From positions 1 to 16,207 of the forward strand of contig CAJWZY010000016.1 in NCBI GenBank assembly GCA_913050545.1: a DNA stretch of 16,207 nt, written 5' to 3'. The translations under genes were made by a program, and so were the position numbers. The notes beneath the pieces were generated by a model. The model did no database searches. It saw only the letters and a program-made list of their open reading frames with translations, and was not told the DNA's origin. The stretch is from an uncultured bacterium (lineage in GTDB: Bacteria; Planctomycetota; UBA8108). Below are positions 1 through 7,896 of the stretch, one piece after another. The stretch's first letter is position 1. Every line of letters begins with the position of its first letter.

Positions 1-1071
1 TCCTTCTATGCTCAACCGGGAGCCGGTCGGCACCGCGAGCTCTCCGATATCTCCCTCGATTCGCTCAGTTCCCAGCCCGGTGTATTCCGGTGGTGTGCGC
101 TCAATAGTGAGCTGTTCGACCTCGGGCCGTTCCTGGACCTTGACCAGGTATTGCGGGGAGTGGTAGTTGCTGAAGAACCCACGGCCTTCCTCAACGAGCC
201 GAAAAGAGAAGTCCTCGGTGACGGATGGGTGCTCGAACTCAAAGTGGTCGGGGTTTTCTTTGCCGCCACCATCCATGTAATGCCGGCTTCTCCCTCCCGA
301 GCTGTATTCAAAACGGATGGAGATCCGGGCCGGATTTTCTTTTCCGGCAATTGTTTTCGCTACAATTCTGAGTGTGTCTCCCCGTGGAATGGACAACACT
401 CCATTTTGAACATTGAGTACTTCCAATTCGCTCTGGTATTGATAGTTCTTCTCTGAAAACAGCAGCTGACGCTGCAGCCAGATACCGAATGAATTCCCTG
501 TGTAGCTGGCAACTACACTGAGAAGGCAGGCAGCACTGAGGGCCAGGACGACGGACTCAGAAACTTTTTTCGAATCGACCACCTCGGCGAGCTCTATTTT
601 ATCCAGGTCTTCAGCAGCCTGCCTGGTCACCTCCTGTTTGAGCAGGGCGGTAAGGCCAGGGTCCTTTTGCGCGGCGTCGGTGGGTTCTCCCAGGAAGCTC
701 ACTGCGCTTCTCAGGCGGTCGGAGAGGCCCGGGAAACGGGATTCAACGAGATCTGCAAGCAGTGAATCGGTAAGCGCCAGCAGGGCTGGCCTTGCCAGGG
801 TCTTCCAGGTGACCCAGCAAAGGGCTGCGAGGTAGAAAACGAGGGCTATGGAACGCCCTGTTACAGACAGCCGGAAGGCCCTGTCAATTCCGAACGACAG
901 GCAGGCCAGCAGGGCCAGTGAGATCACCAGGATCGAGAGGCCCCGTGTCCAGATAGAAGCCCGTAAAACTCCCCGGAGGGACTGGAGCCGATCACGGATC
1001 CGGCCTCCCGGGGCTCGTTTCTCAGGCGGCTGCTTTTCAGAGCTCAAGGTGTCTTTTTGTTTCTGTATCAC
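1..1071 (-). CDS. DUF4175-like multi-pass membrane protein, C-terminus cut by window edge
   Basis: An uninterrupted frame of 357 codons runs from a GTG at 1071 to the left edge with no stop, so only the N-terminal part is present. The GTG overlaps the TGA of the upstream VWA gene (GTGA, 4 bases), which implies translational coupling; no good Shine-Dalgarno sequence precedes it. Visible features are a charged N-terminus (1-38), hydrophobic segments at about 44-62, 73-92 and 172-190, and the segment SRFPGLSDRLRSAVSFL at 111-127. That pattern recalls the large planctomycete proteins annotated as DUF4175 or hypothetical, which follow MoxR/VWA genes. After the third membrane segment comes an extracytoplasmic beta-rich region with the phrase PPEYTGL near 327-333, also typical of that group. 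The function is unknown; the position suggests the membrane end of the MoxR/VWA machine. The family name is recalled, not searched. Confidence 0.8.
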   Translation of the reverse strand, partial: MIQKQKDTLSSEKQPPEKRAPGGRIRDRLQSLRGVLRASIWTRGLSILVISLALLACLSFGIDRAFRLSVTGRSIALVFYLAALCWVTWKTLARPALLALTDSLLADLVESRFPGLSDRLRSAVSFLGEPTDAAQKDPGLTALLKQEVTRQAAEDLDKIELAEVVDSKKVSESVVLALSAACLLSVVASYTGNSFGIWLQRQLLFSEKNYQYQSELEVLNVQNGVLSIPRGDTLRIVAKTIAGKENPARISIRFEYSSGGRSRHYMDGGGKENPDHFEFEHPSVTEDFSFRLVEEGRGFFSNYHSPQYLVKVQERPEVEQLTIERTPPEYTGLGTERIEGDIGELAVPTGSRLSIEG

Positions 1072-3524
1072 AACAGCTGCGCCAGCTTTCTGAGAGCCCA
1101 TTCAAGGGTCAGGAGGCCTGCGAGAAGGCAGAGGCTGAGCCAGTTATCCCAGAGGGTAATGGGCTCATCTTTTGACTGGATGATTTCCGGTTTCTGGTCG
1201 ATCTGGCCGGGGATGGTTCCTGTTGTCCAGATCGGGTTGTAGGAGCCGCCGGTAATCGATGCAAGCTGTCCCAGGCTCTGTTCGTCCAGCTGTGGCTGGC
1301 GAAATTCAATCTCAGGTGGCTCAACCTGCAGGTTGGTGGTGGTTCCATTGGCCAGGCGAAGCTTGTAGCTTCCCAGGTGGCGGGGGATGAAGACTCCCCG
1401 GTACCAGCCGGGAGCCGAGGAATCTTTCTCGAGGCGCAGCTCCTGGGTTTCTCCTTCGGGGCCTTCTACCGAGAGAGCCTGGACCTCGGCCTCCAGGGGT
1501 TGGAAGCTCTCGTCCTGAAGCATTGCGGAGATGCGAACGGTGTCGCCGAAGTCATAGGCCTTGCGGTCTGACTGCAGAACACTGCGCCGCCCTCCGGCGA
1601 GTCTTGCCTCCGTCAGGTGGCGTATGGTCTGCATCCAGAACTGGTCGTAGATTTCATCGGTGTTGACTCGCCAGCGCCAGGTCTCATCACTGCCGAGAAA
1701 GATCGTACGCCCACCGGCGAAGTACTGCCAGGCCAGCAGTGGCTGGTCCTTGCCTGCCACCCTCCTGGAGGGGTCAGAATGCCTGAAGAGGACAGTGGCC
1801 CCGGGCTTGGCCTTGCGGACCCTGAAGGACCAGTAAATCCCGGGGACCTCTTCCCAGCGTTGGATGTTTCGAAGCGGGTTGGAGGCCAGCCGGGTCGAAT
1901 CGTGGGTCGAGGCGGCCCGCGTCGGGCGCAGGGGCCATTCCCTGGTGGAGAAGCCGGTTGTTCCCGGAAGCTCACCGGCCCCTGCCAGGTCAGCAAGGAC
2001 GGGGATCATCTCGTGGACAGGTTTCATTGGAGTGGAGCGAAAGAAGGCTGAGGAATATTTTTCTCCGGCTACATAGACAAGGCCTCCGTTCTGTTCTGCA
2101 ACAAAACGCCGCAGGAGCCCGGTGAGAGCTGTGGGGAAATCCCGGGGATCGGGGTCGATGAGGATCGCGACATCGTATTCAAACATCTCCTTCGCTGTGG
2201 CGGGCAGCTTCTCGAGGCTGATGTTTCCTCCCTGGGGGAAGTCGGGGTCGGCGCTCATCAGCCAGGCTGAGACCGAAACGCGCCGGTCACGGCGAAGCAG
2301 GTTGAGCAGGAAGCGGTATTCGTAGCTCGGTGCCCCGGAGAGGATCAACACCCTGGAGGCTTCTTCGACCACCTCTGTGCGGGTGGTGGACTCGTTGTCG
2401 TCTGTGAAGGTCTCCTCGGGCCGGGCTGCGACACGAGCACTCAGGCGGTAGCGGCCTTTTTCCTTGAGGTCGACAGCGAAGCGGGCGGTGGTTGAGTCTT
2501 TTCCTGCTTCGAAGCGAAGGGTGGTGCTCTTGAGTAGCTGTTCGGGCCCCGGGGTGGTGCCGTTCTGCAGCAGCGAGCCAAAGAGCTGGACCTCTATGGA
2601 CTCATCTTCGTACTTTTCCTGGCTCACCTGGACATCGACAGTCATCGGATCACCTGCGAAGACGCGCTCGCTGGCCAGGATCGAGTCGATACGGATATTG
2701 CGGGCAGGGGTAGGGTCACCAACCCCGACTGTATGAACGGGGATCTTCTGCTTACGGAGAAAGGCCGCCACAGATGGGATATCTTCTCCCGCGGTCAGCC
2801 TCCCGTCACTGATGACGACAACGGCAGCTATTTTTGAGCCGGCCTGCTGCTCGACGGCCTTGCGCAAAGCGCCGGCGAGATTGGTCGCGGTCCCATCTGG
2901 CTTGAGGGTGATCCCGGTGGGGGGGGCTGCTGTTTCCGTTTCCGCTGATACCGGAGCAGGGTTTGCTGTTGAGGGCGGGCGGCGCAGGCTGTTGGAGAAG
3001 GTGTAGATCTCGAGACGGTTTTTTTCCCGCAGCAGCTCCAGGAGCTTCTTGTCCTGATCCTGGAGCAGGTGGGTGACCAGGGCGGCTCGCGAGGTGTCGG
3101 TGACCTTTGAGGCTTCAAGACCGAGGCCCGCCGCCAGCAGCCGGAGTTTTTCGGGCGCGCCCCGGTAGCCGTCTTTCAGGGTCAGGCTCAGAGAATCATC
3201 CAGGAGGAGAATGGTGACCTTGCGAACCTCGCGTTTGCGGTTCACCTCGATGACCGGGTAGAAGGCAATGAAGGCGACGAACAACACCAGCAGCGCCCGG
3301 ATCGAGGCCAGCGAGTATTTCTTCCAGCGCGCAAGGGCGCCTTCACGGGAGTAGGTGATGTAGATGAGGACCAGCCCGACTGCAATCAGGAGCAGGGCCA
3401 GCAACCCGAAATCGCCCTCCGGGAAACGGGCGAGGCGCAGGCTGGCCTCTCCATCCCTGATGGAGTCAACCCGGTCGCCACAGAGCCATCGAAGAAGCCA
3501 TTCGGGAAGAGGGAGGTTGTTCAT
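1068..3524 (-). CDS. Membrane VWA protein with glutamine-amidotransferase-like region
   Basis: 818 residues. Two membrane segments lie at about 38-58 and 72-93, followed by a von Willebrand factor A domain at about 101-275. The metal site looks complete: D109-S111-S113 (DxSxS), T214 in GTATNL and D240 in ISDG. A Pro/Ala/Thr-rich insertion sits at about 182-206. Beta-rich domains follow at about 276-385. A segment beginning RVLILSGAPSYEYRFLL near 391 resembles the class I glutamine-amidotransferase-like fold of these proteins, without an obvious catalytic triad. A final hydrophobic segment near the C-terminus (LWDNWLSLCLLAGLLTLEW) anchors the end. The start is well supported by GGAGG eight bases upstream of the ATG. 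The gene overlaps the previous one by a single base (TGATG) and the next by four. It is probably a partner of the MoxR ATPase, displaying its middle domains outside the cytoplasm. Enzymatic activity is not implied. Confidence 0.87.
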   Translation of the reverse strand: MNNLPLPEWLLRWLCGDRVDSIRDGEASLRLARFPEGDFGLLALLLIAVGLVLIYITYSREGALARWKKYSLASIRALLVLFVAFIAFYPVIEVNRKREVRKVTILLLDDSLSLTLKDGYRGAPEKLRLLAAGLGLEASKVTDTSRAALVTHLLQDQDKKLLELLREKNRLEIYTFSNSLRRPPSTANPAPVSAETETAAPPTGITLKPDGTATNLAGALRKAVEQQAGSKIAAVVVISDGRLTAGEDIPSVAAFLRKQKIPVHTVGVGDPTPARNIRIDSILASERVFAGDPMTVDVQVSQEKYEDESIEVQLFGSLLQNGTTPGPEQLLKSTTLRFEAGKDSTTARFAVDLKEKGRYRLSARVAARPEETFTDDNESTTRTEVVEEASRVLILSGAPSYEYRFLLNLLRRDRRVSVSAWLMSADPDFPQGGNISLEKLPATAKEMFEYDVAILIDPDPRDFPTALTGLLRRFVAEQNGGLVYVAGEKYSSAFFRSTPMKPVHEMIPVLADLAGAGELPGTTGFSTREWPLRPTRAASTHDSTRLASNPLRNIQRWEEVPGIYWSFRVRKAKPGATVLFRHSDPSRRVAGKDQPLLAWQYFAGGRTIFLGSDETWRWRVNTDEIYDQFWMQTIRHLTEARLAGGRRSVLQSDRKAYDFGDTVRISAMLQDESFQPLEAEVQALSVEGPEGETQELRLEKDSSAPGWYRGVFIPRHLGSYKLRLANGTTTNLQVEPPEIEFRQPQLDEQSLGQLASITGGSYNPIWTTGTIPGQIDQKPEIIQSKDEPITLWDNWLSLCLLAGLLTLEWALRKLAQLL

Positions 3525-5809
3525 CAGTCGGCCCTCCCTTCCCGGGAGGTCTCGCGGTGATGGGCGAAGCGGCAGGCAAGGAATCCTTCGAGGAAGAGAA
3601 ACAGGATAAAGGCCAGCAGCAGGAGATCGGAAATCTCAAAATGACCCCGTCCGGAGCCGGCAAATTCGCGAATCACCTCCAGCCCGATACCCGGGTAGAG
3701 AGACTCGAGCTGCCCGGCGCTGACCCTTGAAAAGTCAGATTCTTCCGGGTCACTTCGGATAGCCATGGCCCGCCATTCCCGTTCGCCTCCGCCAACGCGA
3801 TCGAGTCCGATTCGAAACAGGCCCGTCTTCAGCGTGAAGCGCTTATCGAGAAGGAAGCGGAACTCTTCCTTCTGGTCTTCGGCATTTAAGGAGGGGGCTG
3901 CTGTGAGAGAACCCTCGCTCCTTTCATCGATGGCAAGGTAGGCAGCCTCGGTTCTGAATTCACTCACATCGATGGGGAAGTCGATTGCCTGTCCGGCCAG
4001 GAATTCAGGTTGTCTTCCCTTTTCCCTGCCGACACTGTCGATGATCTGTCGCAGCAGGATCGGGTAGGTGGCATTGCGCGGCCAGTCATGCCATTCGTCG
4101 TCGGCGCTGGTGGCCACCAGCAGGACCCGCCCATCTCCGAAGGGCTTTTCAACAATAGCGGGACTGGAATCAGGGTCTGAAAAACGGGCTATTACCCTGG
4201 TTTCCGGCCCGGGGGTCACCTTCCAGAAATTCTTGAACATCACCTGCTCGAGATAGGGTTCCGCCGCTCCCTTCAGGAGACGGAAATAGGGGCTGTCGAA
4301 ATCAGGTTTCAGCTGCCAGCCCTCTTCCTGCGTTGTTTCTACTTCTGTCAGCTCGGCAGGCAGCAGCCCGCTCCAGGGTTGGGCTTTTCCCTCCGTGTTC
4401 ATGCCCAGCTGGCGTGAATAGATCGCCGCGTCTGTCTGGTCGCCGGTAAAGATAATGAGGGCACCGCCACCGCGGACAAAGCGGGCGAGGTTGAGCAGGA
4501 ATTCTTCAGGCAGCCTGCTGTAGGTGTTGGCAAGAAAAACGGCGTTGTACTGGTCGAGGGATTTCTCCGGGAGGCTGGTTTCGGTGACGACAACCGGCAG
4601 AATTCCAAAGGAAGATTCGGCTCCGGGAGAGAGCGCGTTGGCAATAAAGTCGGTTTCTCCTTCCCAGGGTTCCGAGGACGGCTCCCCGTTAACGAGGAGC
4701 ACCTCGGTGGATTCAACCACGTCGATGACGAAGCTGTAGCGGTTGTCATCAGGCAGAGGATCCTTCACGCCCATCAGCTGTGCTTCGGCCCAGTATTTTC
4801 CTGGTGTGCGGAAGGTAGAGGTGATGGTGGCGACACCGTTGGATTTACCTTCGATGACGGTAACAGGCTGGGCTACGGCCGTTGACGCCGTGGTCCTTTT
4901 TCCGCTGAGGGGGCCGAAGGTGAGCTGGGCCCGCAGGTTCCTGGCGGGTTCATCGGAGAAGTTCTCGATCTCCAGCTGGATCTCGGTGGGGATCCCGGTG
5001 GCGGGGCGCCCCCCGGTGACGTTGATCCCGGTGATTGCAAGATTGGATGTGTCAGGGGAGCCGACATCGTAGATCGTTATCTTCGGAGGGTTTTCACTGG
5101 AGCTGACCAGCCTCTCGAGGGCCCTTTTGAGAGATTCATCAGGTCCACCGGCTCCATCTGTCCAGTCGGTCGATCGAAGGTCTGTGATGATCGAGAGGGA
5201 GCGAGGCCGGGCGACACTGTTGTCGGAGGCAAGCCCCAGCTCGGCGAGGTTGTCGAGCGTGGCGCTGAGGTTCATCCGGGTGCTGGTCGGCTGCAGCATC
5301 TCGACGCTCTTGGCCAGTTTCTGGGAGCTCTCGGCGTCTGAGAAATTACCCCGGATCGCTGCCTGGGGGCGGGATGAGCGCAGCACCAGGGCGCTGTCCG
5401 GGCTGCTGATGCTGCCGAGGCGTTCCAGCTCATCTGCCAGTGCGCCGCGGCCTTTTCCGAAGGCAGTTCCACCTGCCTGCTGGCGGCTCATCGACAAGGA
5501 ATCGTCGAGGATGAAGATTTTCTCTTCGTTCTTCAGGGCGCCGGCCAGCCAGGAATACTCGGTATCTGAGAGCATGGGCCGGGCGAGGAAGAGACCGAGG
5601 AGTATCATCATCAGGGTTCGAAGGAGCAGGAGCAGCAGGTGCTCCAGCCGCAGCTTACGGCGGGTTTTCTTGAGCGCGGCCAGCAGGAACTCCATGGCCG
5701 CCCAGTCCATGCGCAGCAGCTTGCGGCGGTTGAGCAGGTGGATGATGATGGGGATCGAGGCGAGGGCCAGGGCCGCCCAGGCCAGCCCGGTTGTGACGAA
5801 GCCGCTCAT
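3524..5809 (-). CDS. BatA N-terminal domain / VWA membrane protein
   Basis: 761 residues from the ATG at 5809. An in-frame ATG at 5824 is less likely because the sequence between the two contains GGAGG at the right distance for the second. Residues 6-80 match the aerotolerance-regulator (BatA) N-terminal pattern: a membrane segment ending in PIIIHLLNRRKL, then a second one around 56-80. A VWA domain starts near 97 with D102-S104-S106 and has an aspartate at D210 (IITDLRS). At the usual metal-site threonine there is methionine (M179, in RMNLSATL), so the site is probably incomplete. A later segment with VLLVNGEPSS resembles the amidotransferase-like fold. A last membrane helix lies at about 726-748. 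The gene follows DUF58 after 49 bases and overlaps the next VWA gene by one base. Expected role: membrane component of a MoxR-driven envelope system, by family analogy. Confidence 0.87.
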   Translation of the reverse strand: MSGFVTTGLAWAALALASIPIIIHLLNRRKLLRMDWAAMEFLLAALKKTRRKLRLEHLLLLLLRTLMMILLGLFLARPMLSDTEYSWLAGALKNEEKIFILDDSLSMSRQQAGGTAFGKGRGALADELERLGSISSPDSALVLRSSRPQAAIRGNFSDAESSQKLAKSVEMLQPTSTRMNLSATLDNLAELGLASDNSVARPRSLSIITDLRSTDWTDGAGGPDESLKRALERLVSSSENPPKITIYDVGSPDTSNLAITGINVTGGRPATGIPTEIQLEIENFSDEPARNLRAQLTFGPLSGKRTTASTAVAQPVTVIEGKSNGVATITSTFRTPGKYWAEAQLMGVKDPLPDDNRYSFVIDVVESTEVLLVNGEPSSEPWEGETDFIANALSPGAESSFGILPVVVTETSLPEKSLDQYNAVFLANTYSRLPEEFLLNLARFVRGGGALIIFTGDQTDAAIYSRQLGMNTEGKAQPWSGLLPAELTEVETTQEEGWQLKPDFDSPYFRLLKGAAEPYLEQVMFKNFWKVTPGPETRVIARFSDPDSSPAIVEKPFGDGRVLLVATSADDEWHDWPRNATYPILLRQIIDSVGREKGRQPEFLAGQAIDFPIDVSEFRTEAAYLAIDERSEGSLTAAPSLNAEDQKEEFRFLLDKRFTLKTGLFRIGLDRVGGGEREWRAMAIRSDPEESDFSRVSAGQLESLYPGIGLEVIREFAGSGRGHFEISDLLLLAFILFLFLEGFLACRFAHHRETSREGRAD

Positions 5810-5816
5810 GGATTCG

Positions 5817-5821
5817 CCTCC
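5817..5821 (-). promoter_or_regulatory. Shine-Dalgarno site that decides the VWA gene start
   Basis: GGAGG on the minus strand lies seven bases before the ATG at 5809 and directly after the alternative ATG at 5824, where it would encode Gly-Gly. The sequence before 5824 is pyrimidine-rich and lacks a ribosome site. The protein also begins like other BatA-type proteins from the second ATG. Confidence 0.75.
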
Positions 5822-5858
5822 CATCGTGGAGTAATACAGTGAGGAGAGAGGAGAGCCT

Positions 5859-6767
5859 TCACCGCCTGATCCTCCGCATCCTGGCCCTGGCGGCGATCAA
5901 TGAGATGACCGCCGCATCCAGTGGGTCGCTGGTGAGGGTCCGCTGGTAATCGACTCCCGCGGTGGAGACGATCCGTTCGATCTCTTCGAGGTATTCTCCG
6001 AAGATGGCGACGTAGGCTTCCCGTAGCTGGCGCGGGTCTGCACTGACCTCCGGGTAGCCTTCGAGTCCATCGAAGAGGGTGTTTCCTTCAAAGGGAAAGG
6101 AGAGCTCCGTTTCATCGAGAACCTGGAAGACGATGGTGTCGTGTCCCCTGATGCCGAAGGCCTGCAGGGCTGTGGCGAGCTCCTCTCGCGGCGCGAAGAG
6201 ATCCGAGATGACGATGACCATTCCCCGTCGGGGCAGCTCTTCTGCAAGCTGGCTGAAGACCTCGTCGAGGCCCGTTTTTTCCGCCGGCCTGGTCTCTTCC
6301 ATGGTCTCGCCGATCAGGTTGAGAACGTTTTTTCCAGTCGAGGGGGGGATCTGCTGGCGGATCTTCGAATCAAACAGGGTCAGGCCGACCGAGTCGAGCT
6401 GGCGGTTGAGCAGGTAGGCCAGGGACGCCGCCAGGGTGCCGCCGTATTCATACTTGCTCATGCGGTCCCCGTGGCTGAAGCGCATGCTCTCGGAGCAGTC
6501 CAGGAGGATGTGTGCACGGAGGTTGGTTTCCTCTTCGAATTTCTTGATGACGAACCGCCCCAGGCGGCCGTAGACCTTCCAGTCGATGTGCCGGAGGTCG
6601 TCACCGGGCACGTAGGCGCGATGATCTGCAAACTCGACCGCTGTTCCGTGATAGGGGCTCCGGTGGAGGCCAGTGATGATACCCTCGACGACCATCCTTG
6701 CCCTCAGCTCGAGACGCCCTATCCGGGCCAGGACCTCAGGATCGTAAAACCTTTCGAACTTCGCCAT
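5859..6767 (-). CDS. DUF58 domain protein (MoxR-associated, VWA-like fold)
   Basis: 302 residues, a usual length for the short cytoplasmic form of this family; no membrane segment is visible. The DUF58 signature is clear at about 49-80: YVPGDDLRHIDWKVYGRLGR, followed by KKFEEE. Downstream is a VWA-like core with a full set of putative metal ligands: D90-S92-S94 (LLDCSESM), T165 (EKTGLDEV) and D189 (VISDLF). The start overlaps the end of the MoxR gene by 32 bases; GAGG sits nine bases before the ATG inside the MoxR coding region, so coupled translation is likely. DUF58 proteins are standard neighbours of MoxR ATPases and are thought to be adaptors or substrates. No biochemical activity can be assigned from sequence. 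Confidence 0.93.
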   Translation of the reverse strand: MAKFERFYDPEVLARIGRLELRARMVVEGIITGLHRSPYHGTAVEFADHRAYVPGDDLRHIDWKVYGRLGRFVIKKFEEETNLRAHILLDCSESMRFSHGDRMSKYEYGGTLAASLAYLLNRQLDSVGLTLFDSKIRQQIPPSTGKNVLNLIGETMEETRPAEKTGLDEVFSQLAEELPRRGMVIVISDLFAPREELATALQAFGIRGHDTIVFQVLDETELSFPFEGNTLFDGLEGYPEVSADPRQLREAYVAIFGEYLEEIERIVSTAGVDYQRTLTSDPLDAAVISLIAARARMRRIRR

Positions 6768-7788
6768 CGCCCAGGGCCTCGCTATCTTCGGCAGGAGTGG
6801 TCTCGATCAGCTCATCGATGATCTTATCGACGGTATAGCCTCTTGCTTCCGCATGGAAGTTGGTCAGGATTCGATGCCGCAGCACTGGGTGCGCGATCGC
6901 ATCGATGTCCTCGACTGCAACGTGGAACCGTCCTGCGAGCAGCGCCTTCGCTTTGCCTGCTGTGACCAGGCACTGGCAGGCCCGGGGGCCGGCTCCCCAG
7001 GAGACGTATTCCTTGATGAAGTCAGGCGTGTCCTCGCCGGACTCGTCATCGACTCGCGTTTTTCTCACCAGGCTCATGGCGTACTGGACCACTGGCTCAG
7101 CAACAGGAACCCGGCGTACGATCTCCTGTACATCCGTGATGGCCTTCTTGCTGAAGACAGGCCTGGCGGCCTCGCCCTCTTGCTCCGTGGTCTGGCGGAT
7201 GATGTCGTACTCTTCCTCACGGCTGGGGTACTTGATGAAAATCTTGAAGAGAAAACGGTCCTGCTGAGCCTCCGGAAGTGGGTAGGTTCCCTCCTGCTCA
7301 ATAGGGTTCTGGGTGGCCAGCACGAAGAAGGGGTCCGGCAGGGGGTTGCTCTTGCCGCCGACGGTGACCTGGCCTTCCTGCATGGCTTCAAGCAGGGCGG
7401 CCTGGGTCTTGGGCGGAGTTCGATTGATTTCATCAGCAAGGATGACGTTGGCAAAGATGGGGCCCTTGAGGAAGCGGAACTCTCTCTTTCGGCCGCTGGC
7501 GGACTCGTGGATGACTTCCGTTCCGGTGATGTCGGTCGGCATCAGGTCGGGGGTGAACTGGATCCGGCTGAAGTCCAGCCGCAGGCAGTCAGCCAGGGTT
7601 TTGATCAGCAGTGTTTTCGCGAGCCCGGGAACGCCCTCGATAATGCAGTGCCCCCGGGCGAAGATTGCGATGAGCAGCTGCTCGACAACCTCGTCCTGGC
7701 CCACGATGACCTTGCCGATTTCCGCGCGGAGCTTCTCAAAGCTCGTCTGCATGCGCTTGACTGTGCTCAGGTCTGCTTTCTTTGCCAT
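6736..7788 (-). CDS. moxR: MoxR-family AAA+ ATPase
   Basis: 350 residues, typical for the family. The ATPase signatures are all visible: Walker A GVPGLAKT at 52-59, Walker B VILADE at 115-120 followed by INRTPPKTQAALLEAMQE, sensor-1 asparagine N161 in LATQNPIEQEGTYPLPEAQQ, and the conserved arginine R178 in QDRF. The C-terminal lid domain follows (LVTAGKAKALLAGR, then the HPVLRHRI segment). The protein is cytoplasmic; MoxR ATPases are chaperone-like and act with VWA and DUF58 partners, which are the next genes here. A modest AAAGGA-type ribosome site lies about 12 bases upstream of the ATG. The gene follows a 15-bp stem-loop in the spacer and is the first gene of the coupled block. The general family call is secure; the MoxR subfamily was not resolved. 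Confidence 0.95.
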   Translation of the reverse strand: MAKKADLSTVKRMQTSFEKLRAEIGKVIVGQDEVVEQLLIAIFARGHCIIEGVPGLAKTLLIKTLADCLRLDFSRIQFTPDLMPTDITGTEVIHESASGRKREFRFLKGPIFANVILADEINRTPPKTQAALLEAMQEGQVTVGGKSNPLPDPFFVLATQNPIEQEGTYPLPEAQQDRFLFKIFIKYPSREEEYDIIRQTTEQEGEAARPVFSKKAITDVQEIVRRVPVAEPVVQYAMSLVRKTRVDDESGEDTPDFIKEYVSWGAGPRACQCLVTAGKAKALLAGRFHVAVEDIDAIAHPVLRHRILTNFHAEARGYTVDKIIDELIETTPAEDSEALGDGEVRKVLRS

Positions 7789-7896
7789 CGCCTGTATCTG
7801 TCCTTTCTGAATTAGAGTTCTACCTGCCGTGGAGGTTCTTCGGTTCCGCGGCAGGCAGAACTCCTGGATGACTGGATTGTTATTTTGCCGGGAGAC
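7789..7896 (-). other. Spacer between the exported-protein block and the MoxR block
   Basis: 108 bases without a coding frame of interest. It contains the stem-loop at 7815-7863 and the MoxR ribosome site. I see no convincing -35/-10 pair on the minus strand. The MoxR block may therefore be read from upstream through the hairpin, or from a promoter I cannot recognise. Confidence 0.6.
7815..7863 (-). promoter_or_regulatory. 15-bp stem-loop upstream of moxR
   Basis: Arms at 7863-7849 and 7829-7815 pair over 15 positions in minus-strand RNA: GAGTTCTGCCTGCCG with CGGCAGGTAGAACTC. The only non-Watson-Crick position is a G-U wobble. The 19-base loop could add a GGA/TCC pairing. In plus-strand RNA the same position would be an A-C mismatch, so the structure fits minus-strand transcripts better. 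No T-run follows, so it is not a classical intrinsic terminator. It ends 26 bases before the moxR ATG. It could be a transcript-stabilising or processing element, a weak terminator after the upstream operon, or a leader control structure. Confidence 0.7.

Noticed and set aside
5127..5834. Plus-strand frame of 235 codons opposite the BatA-type gene
   Set aside because: Its Arg/Ser-rich translation is typical of an antisense shadow and it covers conserved VWA codons on the other strand.
6141..6821. Plus-strand frame of 226 codons opposite the DUF58 gene
   Set aside because: It is antisense to the DUF58 signature region; no independent support was seen.
6853..7815. Plus-strand frame of 320 codons opposite moxR
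   Set aside because: The minus strand encodes a complete AAA+ ATPase with all motifs. The plus-strand product is a shadow of it.
7815..7863. Standard intrinsic terminator after the prenyltransferase-repeat gene
   Set aside because: The stem is strong, but neither end on the transcript side is followed by a T-run.
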